The notes: generated by a model not told the origin, from the letters alone. Counted from the first letter of the stretch, positions 48,019 through 56,957 are shown. The stretch is DNA of 64,000 nt from Achromobacter sp. AONIH1 (GCF_002902905.1 NZ_CP026124.1:3162001-3226000); one strand, 5' to 3'. Translations and numbers: made by a program.

Positions 48019-48951
48019 ATGACGCATCCGGCGGCCTCCGACTGGCCGCTCATCGCAGGATTGCAGCAATGGGAAGCGCGGCTGGCCGGGAAACTGGCCG
48101 GCCGCGGCCGTTTTGGCGTCGCGCTCTACGAATTCTTGCGCTTCGGCGCGAAGCAGGCCTGGGCCTGCCTGTTCGGCGGCCTGATGTGCGCGCTGCTGCT
48201 GGGTACGCACTGGTGGTATCCCAAGGACGCGCTGCTGGCGCGTTACGACTTCCTGACGCTGGCCGCGCTGGGCATCCAGGCCGCGCTGTTGCTGCTGCGC
48301 ATGGAGACCTGGGCCGAGGCCAAGGTGATCCTGATGTTCCATGCGGTCGGCACCGTCATGGAGATCTTCAAGACCTCGGCCGGCTCCTGGATCTATCCCG
48401 AGGCCAATCTGCTGCGCATCGGCGGCGTGCCGCTGTTCACCGGCTTCATGTACGCGGCGGTGGGCAGCTACCTGGCGCGGGTCTGGCGGCTGTTCGATTT
48501 CCGCTTCCGCGCCCACCCGCCGCTGGCGGCCACGCTGGCACTGTCGGCGCTGATCTACGCGAATTTCTTCGCGCACCATTTCATCGCCGACTTCCGCCTG
48601 CTGCTGTTCGCGCTGACGGCGCTCCTGTTCGGCCGCGCCTGGGTCTATTTCCGCATCTGGCGCGAGTACCGCCGCATGCCGCTGCTGCTGGGCTTCGTGC
48701 TGGTGGCCTTGTTCATCTGGTTCGCCGAGAACATCGGCACCTTCGCCAACGCCTGGCGCTATCCCAACCAGTCCGGCGGCTGGGAAATGGTGTCCATCGC
48801 CAAGCTGGGCTCCTGGTTCCTGCTGATGATCATCAGCTATGTGATGGTCAGCGTGGTGAACCGCCCCGAGGACATCTCGGCCGCCCCTGTTGCCGAAATG
48901 CCGCGCGAGGGCGGGGAATCGGGCGGATCTGGCGCGTCCCTTATTTCTTGA
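48019..48951 (+). CDS. DUF817 family membrane protein
   Basis: The 310-residue protein has about eight membrane helices separated by short loops. MFHAVGTVMEIFKTSAGSWI, FTGFMYAAVGSYLARVWRL and WFAENIGTFANAWRYPNQSG are the conserved stretches by which I recognise DUF817. Function is unknown for the family. It starts 7 bp after folE2 and is probably expressed with it. The C-terminal 30 residues are hydrophilic and low in complexity. Confidence 0.8.
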   Translation: MTHPAASDWPLIAGLQQWEARLAGKLAGRGRFGVALYEFLRFGAKQAWACLFGGLMCALLLGTHWWYPKDALLARYDFLTLAALGIQAALLLLRMETWAEAKVILMFHAVGTVMEIFKTSAGSWIYPEANLLRIGGVPLFTGFMYAAVGSYLARVWRLFDFRFRAHPPLAATLALSALIYANFFAHHFIADFRLLLFALTALLFGRAWVYFRIWREYRRMPLLLGFVLVALFIWFAENIGTFANAWRYPNQSGGWEMVSIAKLGSWFLLMIISYVMVSVVNRPEDISAAPVAEMPREGGESGGSGASLIS

Positions 48952-48962
48952 GCCGGTCTGGC

Positions 48963-48991
48963 TTGCGTCTGACAGGCCAATAGGCGATAAT
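48963..48991 (+). promoter_or_regulatory. Promoter of the rpsF operon
   Basis: TTGCGT (48963-48968) and GATAAT (48986-48991) are 17 bp apart. The resulting leader to rpsF is about 135 nt and contains a GCTCA/TGAGC hairpin near 49013-49031, room for ribosomal-protein feedback. Confidence 0.6.
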
Positions 48992-49133
48992 CGAGAGCTT
49001 TCTTGCTCGACCGCTCATGTTTTTTGAGCAGCGGGCTGCCCCTTGCAAGCTTGGCGTTTCACTTTCAAGCGCGTTGAAAAGCGCGCTGAATGGCGAAGCC
49101 GGGCGAGCAGGACATCCTCAAGGAGTTTTACTC

Positions 49134-49508
49134 ATGCGTCACTACGAAGTGGTGTTTATCGTTCACCCCGACCAAAGCGAGCAAGTGCCCGCCATGGTCG
49201 AGCGTTACCAAGCGCTGGTCACGGGCCAAGGCGGCTCGATCCATCGCCTGGAAGACTGGGGCCGCCGTCAACTGGCCTACCCGATCCAGAAGCTCGTCAA
49301 GGCTCACTACGTCTGCCTGAACATCGAGTGCGGCCAAGCCACGCTTGATGAGCTGGAGCACTCGTTCCGCTACAACGACGCCGTGCTGCGCCACCTGGTC
49401 ATCAAGACCAAGAAGGCCCAGACCACCCCCTCGATCATGATGAAGTCGGTCGAGCGCGAGGAAGCCCGCAAGGCGTCGGCTGAAGCCGCTGCCGCCCAGG
49501 CTGAGTAA
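49134..49508 (+). CDS. rpsF: 30S ribosomal protein S6
   Basis: S6 pairs with S18 on the platform of the small subunit. The 124-residue protein starts [20 protein letters not shown] and contains [19 protein letters not shown], both family hallmarks. It ends in an Ala/Glu tail. A strong AAGGAG site lies before the ATG at 49134. First gene of rpsF-priB-rpsR-rplI. In many bacteria the S6-S18 complex binds the leader of this operon; a matching site was not established here. Confidence 0.97.
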   Translation: MRHYEVVFIVHPDQSEQVPAMVERYQALVTGQGGSIHRLEDWGRRQLAYPIQKLVKAHYVCLNIECGQATLDELEHSFRYNDAVLRHLVIKTKKAQTTPSIMMKSVEREEARKASAEAAAAQAE

Positions 49509-49557
49509 GCAGGGCTAGCGCGACCGCACCCGCGCAAGTCCGACTGGCACTGGCAGG

Positions 49558-49881
49558 ATGAATAGACTGGAACTCAGCGCCCGCGTTCTCGAATGCGAGC
49601 CTTTGCGCCACACTCCCGCTGGATTGCCCGCGCTGGAATTGCTGCTGGCGCACGAGTCCGAAGTGATCGAGGCTGGCCTTCCGCGCCGCGTCGAACTCAC
49701 GCTTCAGGCCGTTGCGCTGGGCGACCTGGCACTGATGCTCAAGGGCATCGCGCTGGGCACCGAACTGCAGGTAGTGGGCTTTCTGGCCCCGACCCGCAAG
49801 GATTCGGTGAAGGTCAAGCTGCATTTGCAGCAGGCGCGCAAGACCGGCGGCAGTGCAGGGCACGATCCGCTGGTGGCATGA
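49558..49881 (+). CDS. priB: Primosomal replication protein N (PriB)
   Basis: PriB is a small OB-fold protein that helps PriA reload the replication fork. The 107-residue protein shows [20 protein letters not shown], then [19 protein letters not shown] and [12 protein letters not shown]. Placement between rpsF and rpsR is the classic position. It lies 49 bp after rpsF and 95 bp before rpsR. Confidence 0.93.
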   Translation: MNRLELSARVLECEPLRHTPAGLPALELLLAHESEVIEAGLPRRVELTLQAVALGDLALMLKGIALGTELQVVGFLAPTRKDSVKVKLHLQQARKTGGSAGHDPLVA

Positions 49882-49976
49882 CGGGACAGGAACGGGGCGC
49901 ATAGCGCCTTCTGACAAACGGATAGGTTATGGGGCCGACGGCATGGCCAGGCCCCTCAAACATAGAGGTACACATC

Positions 49977-50249
49977 ATGGCTTTCTTCGGAAAACGCAAG
50001 GAAAAACGCAAGTTCACGCAGCAGAACCCGCTGTTCAAGCGTCGCAAGTTCTGCCGCTTCACCGCCGCCGGCGTCGAAGAGATCGATTACAAGGATCTGG
50101 ACACCCTGCGCGACTTCGTGCAAGAAAACGGCAAGATCATCCCGGCTCGTCTGACCGGCACCAAGGCTATCTACCAGCGTCAGCTGGACACCGCCATCAA
50201 GCGCGCGCGCTTCCTGGCTCTGTTGCCTTACACCGACAACCACAACTAA
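49977..50249 (+). CDS. rpsR: 30S ribosomal protein S18
   Basis: The 90-residue S18 has [20 protein letters not shown] and [20 protein letters not shown], with the conserved [11 protein letters not shown]. It binds 16S rRNA together with S6. The Cys in KFCRF is the one zinc-type residue remaining. Fourth-to-last step of the operon, 15 bp before rplI. Confidence 0.98.
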   Translation: MAFFGKRKEKRKFTQQNPLFKRRKFCRFTAAGVEEIDYKDLDTLRDFVQENGKIIPARLTGTKAIYQRQLDTAIKRARFLALLPYTDNHN

Positions 50250-50264
50250 TCCGGGGCACTGAAA

Positions 50265-50717
50265 ATGCAAGTCATTCTGCTCGAAAAAGTCGTCAACCTG
50301 GGTAACCTGGGCGAAGTCGTGCGCGTGCGCGACGGCTATGCCCGCAACTTCCTGATCCCCCAGAAGAAGGCCCGTCGTGCCACCGACGCCGCCCTGAAGG
50401 AATTCGAAGCCCGCCGCGCTGAACTGGAAAAGCTGCAAGCCGAGAAGCTGGCCGCTGCCCAAGCCCTGGGCGAGCGCCTGAACGGCTACCAGCTGAAGAT
50501 CGTCCAGAAGGCTGGCGTCGACGGCCGCCTGTTCGGTTCCGTGACCAACGGCGACATCGCCGAAGGTCTGAAGAAGGCTGACTTCGCGGTCGAAAAGGCC
50601 CAGGTCCGCCTGCCCAACGGCCACCTGAAGGCCATCGGCGAGTACCCGATCCAGGTCGCTCTGCACGCCGACGTCGTGTCCGACGTGACCGTTCTGGTCG
50701 AGGGCGACCTGTCCTGA
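50265..50717 (+). CDS. rplI: 50S ribosomal protein L9
   Basis: The 150-residue L9 has an N-terminal domain ([35 protein letters not shown]), a long connecting helix (residues 40-75) and a C-terminal domain ([17 protein letters not shown]). Length is the family norm. A strong terminator 20 bp after the stop ends the operon. Confidence 0.98.
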   Translation: MQVILLEKVVNLGNLGEVVRVRDGYARNFLIPQKKARRATDAALKEFEARRAELEKLQAEKLAAAQALGERLNGYQLKIVQKAGVDGRLFGSVTNGDIAEGLKKADFAVEKAQVRLPNGHLKAIGEYPIQVALHADVVSDVTVLVEGDLS

Positions 50718-50736
50718 TTCCAGGACGGCTTCGCTG

Positions 50737-50768
50737 AAAAAAAGCCGGCCCGCGCGCCGGCTTTTTTT
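50737..50768 (+). terminator. Intrinsic terminator after rplI
   Basis: GCCGGC (50744-50749) and GCCGGC (50756-50761) form a stem with A7 before and T7 after, extending the pairing. Confidence 0.88.
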
Positions 50769-50866
50769 CTTTTTGCATTTGCATCAAAGCGTGTAGCCTG
50801 TCGGGCTTTGGCCGCAGACCGCGCGCATTCCGGCGTTCCCGCCCGCCGTTCCATCTCGAGGATCCA

Positions 50867-51706
50867 TTGACACAGCCGCCCGTTCACCACAACGCGCCGC
50901 CCGGCCTGCGCGCCTGGCTAGACAGCGTGGACGCGTCGCGCGAGCCCTCGGTGCGGGAAGTGACCATAGATGGCGTGCGCTGTGTCATCAAGCGGCGTCG
51001 GCCCAGCCTGGGCGGCGGCCTGTCATATGCGCTGCGCTACGCGCGCGCCCTGTTCCTGGGCCTGGGCTGCAAGCTGTTCCTGGGCGAGTTTCCCCGCCCC
51101 GGCGTGGTGCTTCGGAACGGCCTCGAGCACGAGGCCGAACGGCTGTCGGCGCTGTTGCAGGCCGGCTGCCGCGTGCCGGAAGTCTGGTGGCGGGAGCGGG
51201 GCCTGCTGGTGCTGGAATACGTGGGCGAAGACCTGGCGGACCTGATCCGCAACGAGGATTCCACCACGCGCCTGTGGCTGGCTCGCGCCGCCGCGGCGGA
51301 TCTGGCGGCCTTTCACGCGCGCGGGCTGTGGCACGGCGGCGCGCAGATCCGCAACATTACGCTGCGCGAAGGCGAGCTGTGGCGCATCGACTTCGAAGAG
51401 AACATCGGTTCGGCCCTGTCGCGTCCGCTGACCCAGGCTTATGATCTGTTCCAGATGCTGGCCTCGATCACGTCGCTGCGCACGCTGCCCGATGACGTGG
51501 GCCGCTCGCTCGGTAAACTGGCGCTGGACGTCTATTTCGAGCATCACCCCGACGCCGAAGTCAAAAAATGCCTGAGGCGGCTGGCGCGCGTGTTGCGCGT
51601 CATCGCCGCGCCGCTGCGCCCGCTGCTGGGCCGGCTGCCGTCGCGCGACGTGCAGGGCTTTTTCCGCGTCGCGGATATCTTGCAGCCTTTACTTTTGAAG
51701 CCATGA
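50867..51706 (+). CDS. Kinase-fold protein next to dnaB
   Basis: The 279-residue protein resembles small protein-kinase-like folds (lipopolysaccharide kinase or Bud32/RIO-like). LVLEYVGEDLADLI looks like the hinge region, FHARGLWHGGAQIRNITL like the catalytic loop (His-Gly-Gly...Arg-Asn in place of HxDxxxxN) and WRIDFEENIG like the metal-binding Asp-Phe-Glu. An N-terminal VRCVIKRRRPS offers the ATP-site Lys. It starts with TTG behind GAGGA. Its stop codon overlaps the dnaB start (ATGA), so translation is coupled. Acceptor and role are unknown; sugar or protein substrates are both possible. Confidence 0.6.
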   Translation: MTQPPVHHNAPPGLRAWLDSVDASREPSVREVTIDGVRCVIKRRRPSLGGGLSYALRYARALFLGLGCKLFLGEFPRPGVVLRNGLEHEAERLSALLQAGCRVPEVWWRERGLLVLEYVGEDLADLIRNEDSTTRLWLARAAAADLAAFHARGLWHGGAQIRNITLREGELWRIDFEENIGSALSRPLTQAYDLFQMLASITSLRTLPDDVGRSLGKLALDVYFEHHPDAEVKKCLRRLARVLRVIAAPLRPLLGRLPSRDVQGFFRVADILQPLLLKP

Positions 51707-53085
51707 CCAATCCTGCCGATTCCCAGCTCGAATACCTGCGCGTTCCCCCCCATTCCATCGAGGCGGAGCAGTCGGTGCTGGGCGGCCTGTTGCTGGACAA
51801 CAGCGCCTGGGACCGCATCGCCGACGTCCTGATCGAGGAAGACTTCTACCGCCACGACCACCGTCTCATCTGGCATCACATCGCGCGCCTGATCGGCCTG
51901 GCCCGTCCGGCCGACGTGATCACGGTGAACGAGTCGCTGGTCAGCGCCGGCAAGGCCGAGGACGCGGGCGGGCTGGCCTACCTGAACGCCCTGGCGCACA
52001 ACACGCCGTCGGCCGCGAACATCCGCCGCTACGGTGAGATCGTGCGCGAGCGCGCCATGCTGCGCAAGCTGGTGTCGATCGCCGACGAGATCTCGTCGGC
52101 GGCCATGAACCCGCAGGGCAAGGAAGCGCGCCAGCTGCTGGACGAAGCCGAATCCAAGGTCTTCCAGATCGCGCAGGAAGGGGCGCGCGGCGCGGCCGGC
52201 TTCCAGGAAATCCAGCCGCTGCTGACGCAGGTGGTCGAGCGCATCGACGAGCTCTATCACCGCGAAGGCAGTTCCGACGTGACCGGCGTGCCCACGGGCT
52301 TCACCGATCTGGACAAGATGACGTCCGGCATGCAGGGCGGCGACCTGATCATCGTCGCGGGCCGTCCCTCGATGGGCAAGACCTCGTTCTCGATGAACAT
52401 CGGCGAGCACGTCGCCATCGAGCAGGGCCTGCCCGTGGCGGTGTTCTCCATGGAAATGGGCGCGGTGCAGCTGGCCATGCGTATGCTGGGTTCGGTCGGC
52501 CTGCTGGACCAGCACCGCATGCGTACCGGCAAGCTGATCGCCGAGGACTGGCCGCGCGTGACCCACGCGGTGCAGCTGATGCAGGACGCGCAGGTCTACA
52601 TCGACGAATCGCCCGCGCTCAGCCCCATGGAAGTGCGCGCCCGCGCGCGGCGCCTGGCGCGCCAGTGCGGCCAGCTCGGTCTGATCATCATCGACTACCT
52701 GCAGCTGATGTCGGGCAACGGTTCGGGCGAGAACCGGGCCACCGAAGTGTCGGAAATCAGCCGTTCGCTCAAGGGCCTGGCCAAGGAGCTGAACTGCCCG
52801 CTGATCGCGCTGTCGCAGCTGAACCGCAGCCTGGAACAACGCCCCAACAAGCGCCCCGTGATGAGCGATCTGCGCGAATCGGGCGCCATCGAACAGGACG
52901 CCGACGTGATCCTGTTCATCTACCGCGACGAGGTCTACAACCCCGATTCGCCGGACAAGGGCACGGCCGAGATCATCATCGGCAAGCAGCGTAACGGTCC
53001 CATCGGCACCGTGCGCCTGACCTTCCAGGGCTCCAGCACGCGCTTCCTGAACTTCTCCGGCGCGCAGCCGAAGGATATGTACTGA
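51703..53085 (+). CDS. dnaB: Replicative DNA helicase DnaB
   Basis: DnaB is the hexameric 5'-3' helicase of the replication fork. The 460-residue protein has the N-terminal domain (PPHSIEAEQSVLGGLLLDN), the linker helix, and the RecA-like domain with Walker A GRPSMGKTSFS, Walker B LIIIDYLQLMSG and the arginine-finger region (SDLRESGAIEQDADVILFIY). No intein interrupts it. It overlaps the upstream kinase-like gene by four bases. Position after rplI is common in proteobacteria. A terminator follows. Confidence 0.98.
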   Translation: MTNPADSQLEYLRVPPHSIEAEQSVLGGLLLDNSAWDRIADVLIEEDFYRHDHRLIWHHIARLIGLARPADVITVNESLVSAGKAEDAGGLAYLNALAHNTPSAANIRRYGEIVRERAMLRKLVSIADEISSAAMNPQGKEARQLLDEAESKVFQIAQEGARGAAGFQEIQPLLTQVVERIDELYHREGSSDVTGVPTGFTDLDKMTSGMQGGDLIIVAGRPSMGKTSFSMNIGEHVAIEQGLPVAVFSMEMGAVQLAMRMLGSVGLLDQHRMRTGKLIAEDWPRVTHAVQLMQDAQVYIDESPALSPMEVRARARRLARQCGQLGLIIIDYLQLMSGNGSGENRATEVSEISRSLKGLAKELNCPLIALSQLNRSLEQRPNKRPVMSDLRESGAIEQDADVILFIYRDEVYNPDSPDKGTAEIIIGKQRNGPIGTVRLTFQGSSTRFLNFSGAQPKDMY

Positions 53086-53116
53086 ACGCCTTGCGTCAGA
53101 TCCAGCGCGCCCAAAC

Positions 53117-53143
53117 GAAAAACCACGCCGCGGCGTGGTTTTT
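53117..53143. terminator. Bidirectional intrinsic terminator after dnaB
   Basis: AAAACCACGCCGCGGCGTGG followed by TTTTTT is a perfect palindrome, with A- and T-runs for both directions. It serves dnaB and the convergent symporter gene. Confidence 0.88.
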
Positions 53144-53166
53144 TCATTCCAGGGACCGCGCTCCCG

Positions 53167-54144
53167 TCAGGCCGGGGTGTCAGGCCGCTTGCCGTAGCGC
53201 GCGGCCAGCACGCCGCAGACCATCAGCTGGATCTGGTGGAACAGCATCAGCGGCAGCACGATGGCGCCCACCGCATGGCCCGCGAACAGCACCTGGGCCA
53301 TCGGGATGCCGCTGGCCAGGCTTTTCTTGGAGCCGCAGAAGAGCAGGGTGATGCGGTCTTCGATGTTGAAGCCCAGCGCCTTGCCGGCCAGCGTCGACAG
53401 GCCCAGCGCCAGCGCCAGGATCAGCGCGCAGGCCGCCACCAGCCCGGCCAGCGCCGGCAGCGGCGTGCTGCTCCACAGGCCTTCGTTGATGGCTTCGGAG
53501 AAGGCGGTGTACACCACCAGCAGGATCGAGCCCTGGTCCACGAACTTCAGCATGGCCTTGCGCCGGTGCACCCAGGCGCCGATCCAGCGGCGCGCGAACT
53601 GGCCCAGCACGAAGGGCAGCAGCAGTTGCAGCATGATCTTGAGCACGGCGTCGAACGAGATCGGCGCGCTGCCGGCGTTGGCCACCACCGTGCCCACCAG
53701 CAGCGGCGTGAGGAAGATGCCGAGCAGGCTCGATGCCGACGCGCTGCACACGGCCGCCGGCACGTTGCCGCGCGCCATGGATGTGAACGCGATCGCCGAT
53801 TGCACCGTGGCGGGCAGGCAGCACAGGAACAGGATGCCCAGGTACAGCTCGGGCGTGACCAGCGGCTCCAACACCGGCTTGAGCGCCAGGCCCAGCAGCG
53901 GAAACATCAGGAACGTGGCCGAGAAGATGGTCAGGTGCAGCTTCCAGTGCGTCAGCCCGGCGATGACGGCCTCGCGCGACAGGCGCGCGCCATGCAGGAA
54001 GAACAGCAGGCCGACCGCGATATTGGTGATCCAGCCGAACACGGCCACGCCCTTGCCGTGCGCGGGCACGATGCTGGCGATGATGACGGTGCAGATCAGG
54101 TAGAGGGTGAAGCGGTCGGGCAGGAGGCGTGCGAGGCGTTGCAT
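53167..54144 (-). CDS. Bile acid:sodium symporter family protein
   Basis: The 325-residue protein has about nine or ten membrane helices and fits the SBF-like group (YfeH type). Recognisable parts are GLLFFLHGARLSREAVIAGL, ILFLCCLPATVQSAIAFTSM and LFCGSKKSLASGIPMA, the last being a family signature. The start at 54144 (MQRLARLLPDRFTLYLI) is chosen because residues upstream in the frame do not look like a family N-terminus; no Shine-Dalgarno supports it. Substrate is unlikely to be bile acid; organic anions are more probable. Confidence 0.85.
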   Translation of the reverse strand: MQRLARLLPDRFTLYLICTVIIASIVPAHGKGVAVFGWITNIAVGLLFFLHGARLSREAVIAGLTHWKLHLTIFSATFLMFPLLGLALKPVLEPLVTPELYLGILFLCCLPATVQSAIAFTSMARGNVPAAVCSASASSLLGIFLTPLLVGTVVANAGSAPISFDAVLKIMLQLLLPFVLGQFARRWIGAWVHRRKAMLKFVDQGSILLVVYTAFSEAINEGLWSSTPLPALAGLVAACALILALALGLSTLAGKALGFNIEDRITLLFCGSKKSLASGIPMAQVLFAGHAVGAIVLPLMLFHQIQLMVCGVLAARYGKRPDTPA

Positions 54145-54268
54145 GGGGACGTGACGGGGGAAAAAGGCCGGCGGCCACAGGGGCCGCCGCGAGGTCCGTA
54201 TTGTAGTCCCGCAAGGCGGGGTGTCGCCGGCGCCGACCCCGCCGGTGTCCACGGGGCGAGGCGCGCCG

Positions 54269-55249
54269 CTATGGCGTCATCGCCAGCGCCAGGTCGAATG
54301 CGGCGACCAGCGAGGCGTGGTCGGCCACGCCCTTGCCGGCGATGTCGAATGCCGTGCCATGGTCCACGCTGGTGCGCACGAAGGGCAGGCCCACCGTGAC
54401 GTTGACGCCATGGTCCAGGCCCAGGTACTTCACGGGGATCAGGCCCTGGTCGTGGTATTGCGCCACCACGATGTCGAACTCGCCGCGCCGCGCGCGCATG
54501 AAGATGGTGTCGCCCGGCCAGGGACCGCTGGCATTGATGCCCTCGGCGCGGGCCTGGGCGATGGCGGGCTCGATGACCTCGATTTCCTCGCGGCCGAACT
54601 TGCCGCCTTCGCCGGCGTGCGGATTCAGGCCCGCGACCGCCACGCGCGGCCGCGCGATGCCCATCTGGCGACAGGCCCGGTCGGCCAGGCGCAGCGCGCT
54701 CAGCTCGGCCTGCGGCGTGATGCGCGCGATGACGTCGGCCAGCGCCACGTGGATGGTCACCAGCAGCACGCGCAGCTCGTCATTGGCGAGCATCATGGCG
54801 AAGTCCGTCGTGCCGGAGCGTTCGGCCAGGATCTCGGTATGGCCGGGATAGTCGATGCCGGCCAGGTGCATGGAATGCTTGTTCAGCGGCGCGGTGACGA
54901 TGGCGCGGATGGCGCCCGCCTGGGCGTCGTCGATGGCGGCGCAGACGTAGTCGTAGGCGCCGCGTCCGGCCAGGGCGCTGAGTTGCCCCGGCGGCAGGTC
55001 GGCGGGCAGGGCGGGACCGCGGCCGATGACCTCGATCAGGCCGGCGCGCAGGCTGGCCTGGGCGGGCGTGGCGATCTCGACCACGTCCAGGCGCGCGCCC
55101 AGCGTGGCGGCCGCGCGGCGCAGCGCGCCGGCGTCGCCGTACACCACATGCGGCGCGCGCAGGCCCTGCGCACAGGCTTGGACGACGATTTCAGGGCCGA
55201 TGCCGGCGGCATCGCCCATGGTGATGCCCACGGGCAGCTTGGTGTTCAC
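54269..55249 (-). CDS. PdxA family 4-phosphate dehydrogenase, PdxA2-like
   Basis: The 326-residue protein has GITMGDAAGIGPEIV, the metal-binding region TAPLNKHSMHLAGIDYPGHT and QYHDQGLIPVKYLG, all PdxA hallmarks. PdxA oxidises 4-phospho-hydroxy-L-threonine in vitamin B6 synthesis. The APLNK...YPGHTEIL form, however, is more like PdxA2 proteins, which act on 4-phospho-D-threonate or erythronate. In this group the B6 pdxA usually sits by ksgA, which is not here, so a PdxA2 role is favoured but not proven. The start is GTG, without a clear Shine-Dalgarno. Confidence 0.82.
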   Translation of the reverse strand: MNTKLPVGITMGDAAGIGPEIVVQACAQGLRAPHVVYGDAGALRRAAATLGARLDVVEIATPAQASLRAGLIEVIGRGPALPADLPPGQLSALAGRGAYDYVCAAIDDAQAGAIRAIVTAPLNKHSMHLAGIDYPGHTEILAERSGTTDFAMMLANDELRVLLVTIHVALADVIARITPQAELSALRLADRACRQMGIARPRVAVAGLNPHAGEGGKFGREEIEVIEPAIAQARAEGINASGPWPGDTIFMRARRGEFDIVVAQYHDQGLIPVKYLGLDHGVNVTVGLPFVRTSVDHGTAFDIAGKGVADHASLVAAFDLALAMTP

Positions 55250-55306
55250 GATATGCGTAGGGAAAGGCTTGCTTGGGCAAATGCTACACCCGGGAGCGCC
55301 GGCGGC

Positions 55307-55627
55307 TTACTGCTGCGTCTTCCCGTTGCCGTTGTCCTTGGGCTCGACGGCGGTGCATTCGAAGGTCACGGTCGCGCGTTTGGGCGTCAGGCCGGTGGCG
55401 CTGTTGGATGTGATCTTGGGCTTGACCAGCTTGCTGTTGATCGACTGGCAGTATTCATCGGCGCGCTGCAGGGTCTGGTTCTTCAGCTCGACCCAGGTCA
55501 GCCAGCGCGCGCCCGCGCTGTTGGTGACGCTGTAGGTGTGCTTGTCGACCTGCGTCACTTCGCTCATGCCCGCGCAGGCGGACAGCAGAACGAGCAGGGC
55601 GGCGGCGGGAGCAAGGCGTGCGAGCAT
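55307..55627 (-). CDS. Small lipoprotein of unknown function
   Basis: The 106-residue precursor has a lipoprotein signal (MLARLAPAAALLVLLSAC) with the lipobox Leu-Ser-Ala-Cys18. The mature part (TQVDKHTYSVTNSAGARWLT; VELKNQTLQRADEYCQS) ends in a polar tail. The start at 55627 is chosen because it places a normal signal peptide first; the frame is open further upstream. Function is not recognised. The gene lies 57 bp upstream of the PdxA-type gene on the same strand. Confidence 0.8.
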   Translation of the reverse strand: MLARLAPAAALLVLLSACAGMSEVTQVDKHTYSVTNSAGARWLTWVELKNQTLQRADEYCQSINSKLVKPKITSNSATGLTPKRATVTFECTAVEPKDNGNGKTQQ

Positions 55628-55725
55628 GGGGATGGAATGTCCGGTTGGGAGTGTTTCCCAGATTACAACACGGCGCGGGCCGCGCCGCGCGGCGTCCGGC
55701 GCGGCCAATGACCGCGCCGATGGCC

Positions 55726-56184
55726 TCAGGGCGCGGCCACGGCGCTGCGGCGGTCGACCTTGCGGCTCAGCACGATGGACGTCTGCGTCTGCTTGACGCC
55801 GTCGATCAGGCCGATGCGGTCCAGCAGCGCGTCGAGCTGTTCATGCGTTTCGCAGCGCAGGAAGATCAGGTAGTCGTAGGGGCCGCTGACCGAGGATACT
55901 TCCTCGACCTCGGGCATGCGCTCCAGCTCGCGGATCACGGCGGCGGGCGTCTTGGGCAGGACGCTGATGAAGCAGTAGGCTCGCACCGCGGCTTCTTCGA
56001 GCAGGCGGCCCAGCCGCACGCCGTATCCCGCGACCACATGCTCGCGTTCCAGCCGCGCGATGCGTGCCACCACGGTGGTGCGGGCCAGCCCGAGCTTGCG
56101 CGCGAGGATCGCGGCGGGTTCGCGCGCGTTGGCCTGCAGCAGGCTGAGCAGTTGCCGGTCTATGGCGTCGAGTCGTTCGTTCAT
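55726..56184 (-). CDS. Lrp/AsnC-family transcriptional regulator
   Basis: The 152-residue protein has the AsnC helix-turn-helix (LDAIDRQLLSLLQANAREPA; ILARKLGLARTTVVARIARL) and the RAM ligand domain (EVEEVSSVSGPYDYLIFLRC; IGLIDGVKQTQTSIVLSRKV). The start at 56184 gives the normal family length; the frame runs open for another 280 codons upstream but without relevant features. Lrp-type proteins respond to amino acids. No divergent target gene lies next to it. Confidence 0.92.
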   Translation of the reverse strand: MNERLDAIDRQLLSLLQANAREPAAILARKLGLARTTVVARIARLEREHVVAGYGVRLGRLLEEAAVRAYCFISVLPKTPAAVIRELERMPEVEEVSSVSGPYDYLIFLRCETHEQLDALLDRIGLIDGVKQTQTSIVLSRKVDRRSAVAAP

Positions 56185-56342
56185 GCGCGGAAACGTCGCT
56201 GGCGGCCGGCCGGTGCCGGGCGGAGTGACGAACTTACAGGGCGGGCCGGCGCGCGTCAATGCGCCTGGCGCGGCGGCGATCCCGATCGTCCGGGCGCGTC
56301 CGGGCGGGCCCAGGCGCGCGACGCTGCCTCGGCCCGCCCGGT

Positions 56343-56957
56343 TCAGCCATCCGACTCCGGCGGGATGCCGCCCTGGTAGATGCGACCGCCGAATTCGAAG
56401 CGGGTGATGGTCTTGCGCGCGGCATCGAAGATGCGATCGCGCGCCGCTTCGCCGGTCGTGGGATCGTCGGCCAGCGTGAAGCGGCACAGGTCGATGCCGC
56501 TGTCGTAGTAGGCCCGGCGCACCAGGCCGCTGACGCCGGCCTCGTGGGCGAAGTGCGCGAACTCGCGCAGCTGCTCCATTTCGTGGAAGGCGCCGCCGCC
56601 GCTGACCAGCAGCATGCCGAACTTGTGCTCCTCGGCGGCCTCGGGCGGCGCGGGATCGCCGGATGCCGGGGCGCTGGCGGGCGCGGGATCGTCGTAGTCG
56701 AAGCGAGCGCCGGCCTCGCGCATCGCCGCCAGCACGCGCCGCCACTGGGCTTCGTCCAGCACCTGGCGCGCCATCATGTAGAACAGCCGCTGGCGACCCA
56801 GGGCGCGCGGCTCGGGGCCGCCGATGTAGCTGCGCCAGGGGACGGCCGCGTCCAGTCCGGCCAGTTCGGCCATTTGCGCGTCGCCATGGCCCAGCCTGTC
56901 CTGCAGGCGCCGCAGCGCCTGGGCATCCGGGGGAAGATAGTTCTGGATCGTCTTCAT
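56343..56957 (-). CDS. Hypothetical protein, 204 residues
   Basis: I do not recognise this family. The protein has an Ala/Arg-rich N-terminal part (DAQALRRLQDRLGHGDAQMA), an acidic-Pro low-complexity linker (about 100-125, DPAPASAPASGDPAPPEAAE) and a conserved-looking C-terminal region (FGMLLVSGGGAFHEMEQLRE; GSGIDLCRF-like DSGIDLCRFTLADDP). No signal peptide or membrane segment is seen. The start at 56957 has GGAGG 5 nt before it. A 13-bp perfect inverted repeat lies just upstream (56975-57027). The gene looks to be a single unit. Confidence 0.7.
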   Translation of the reverse strand: MKTIQNYLPPDAQALRRLQDRLGHGDAQMAELAGLDAAVPWRSYIGGPEPRALGRQRLFYMMARQVLDEAQWRRVLAAMREAGARFDYDDPAPASAPASGDPAPPEAAEEHKFGMLLVSGGGAFHEMEQLREFAHFAHEAGVSGLVRRAYYDSGIDLCRFTLADDPTTGEAARDRIFDAARKTITRFEFGGRIYQGGIPPESDG

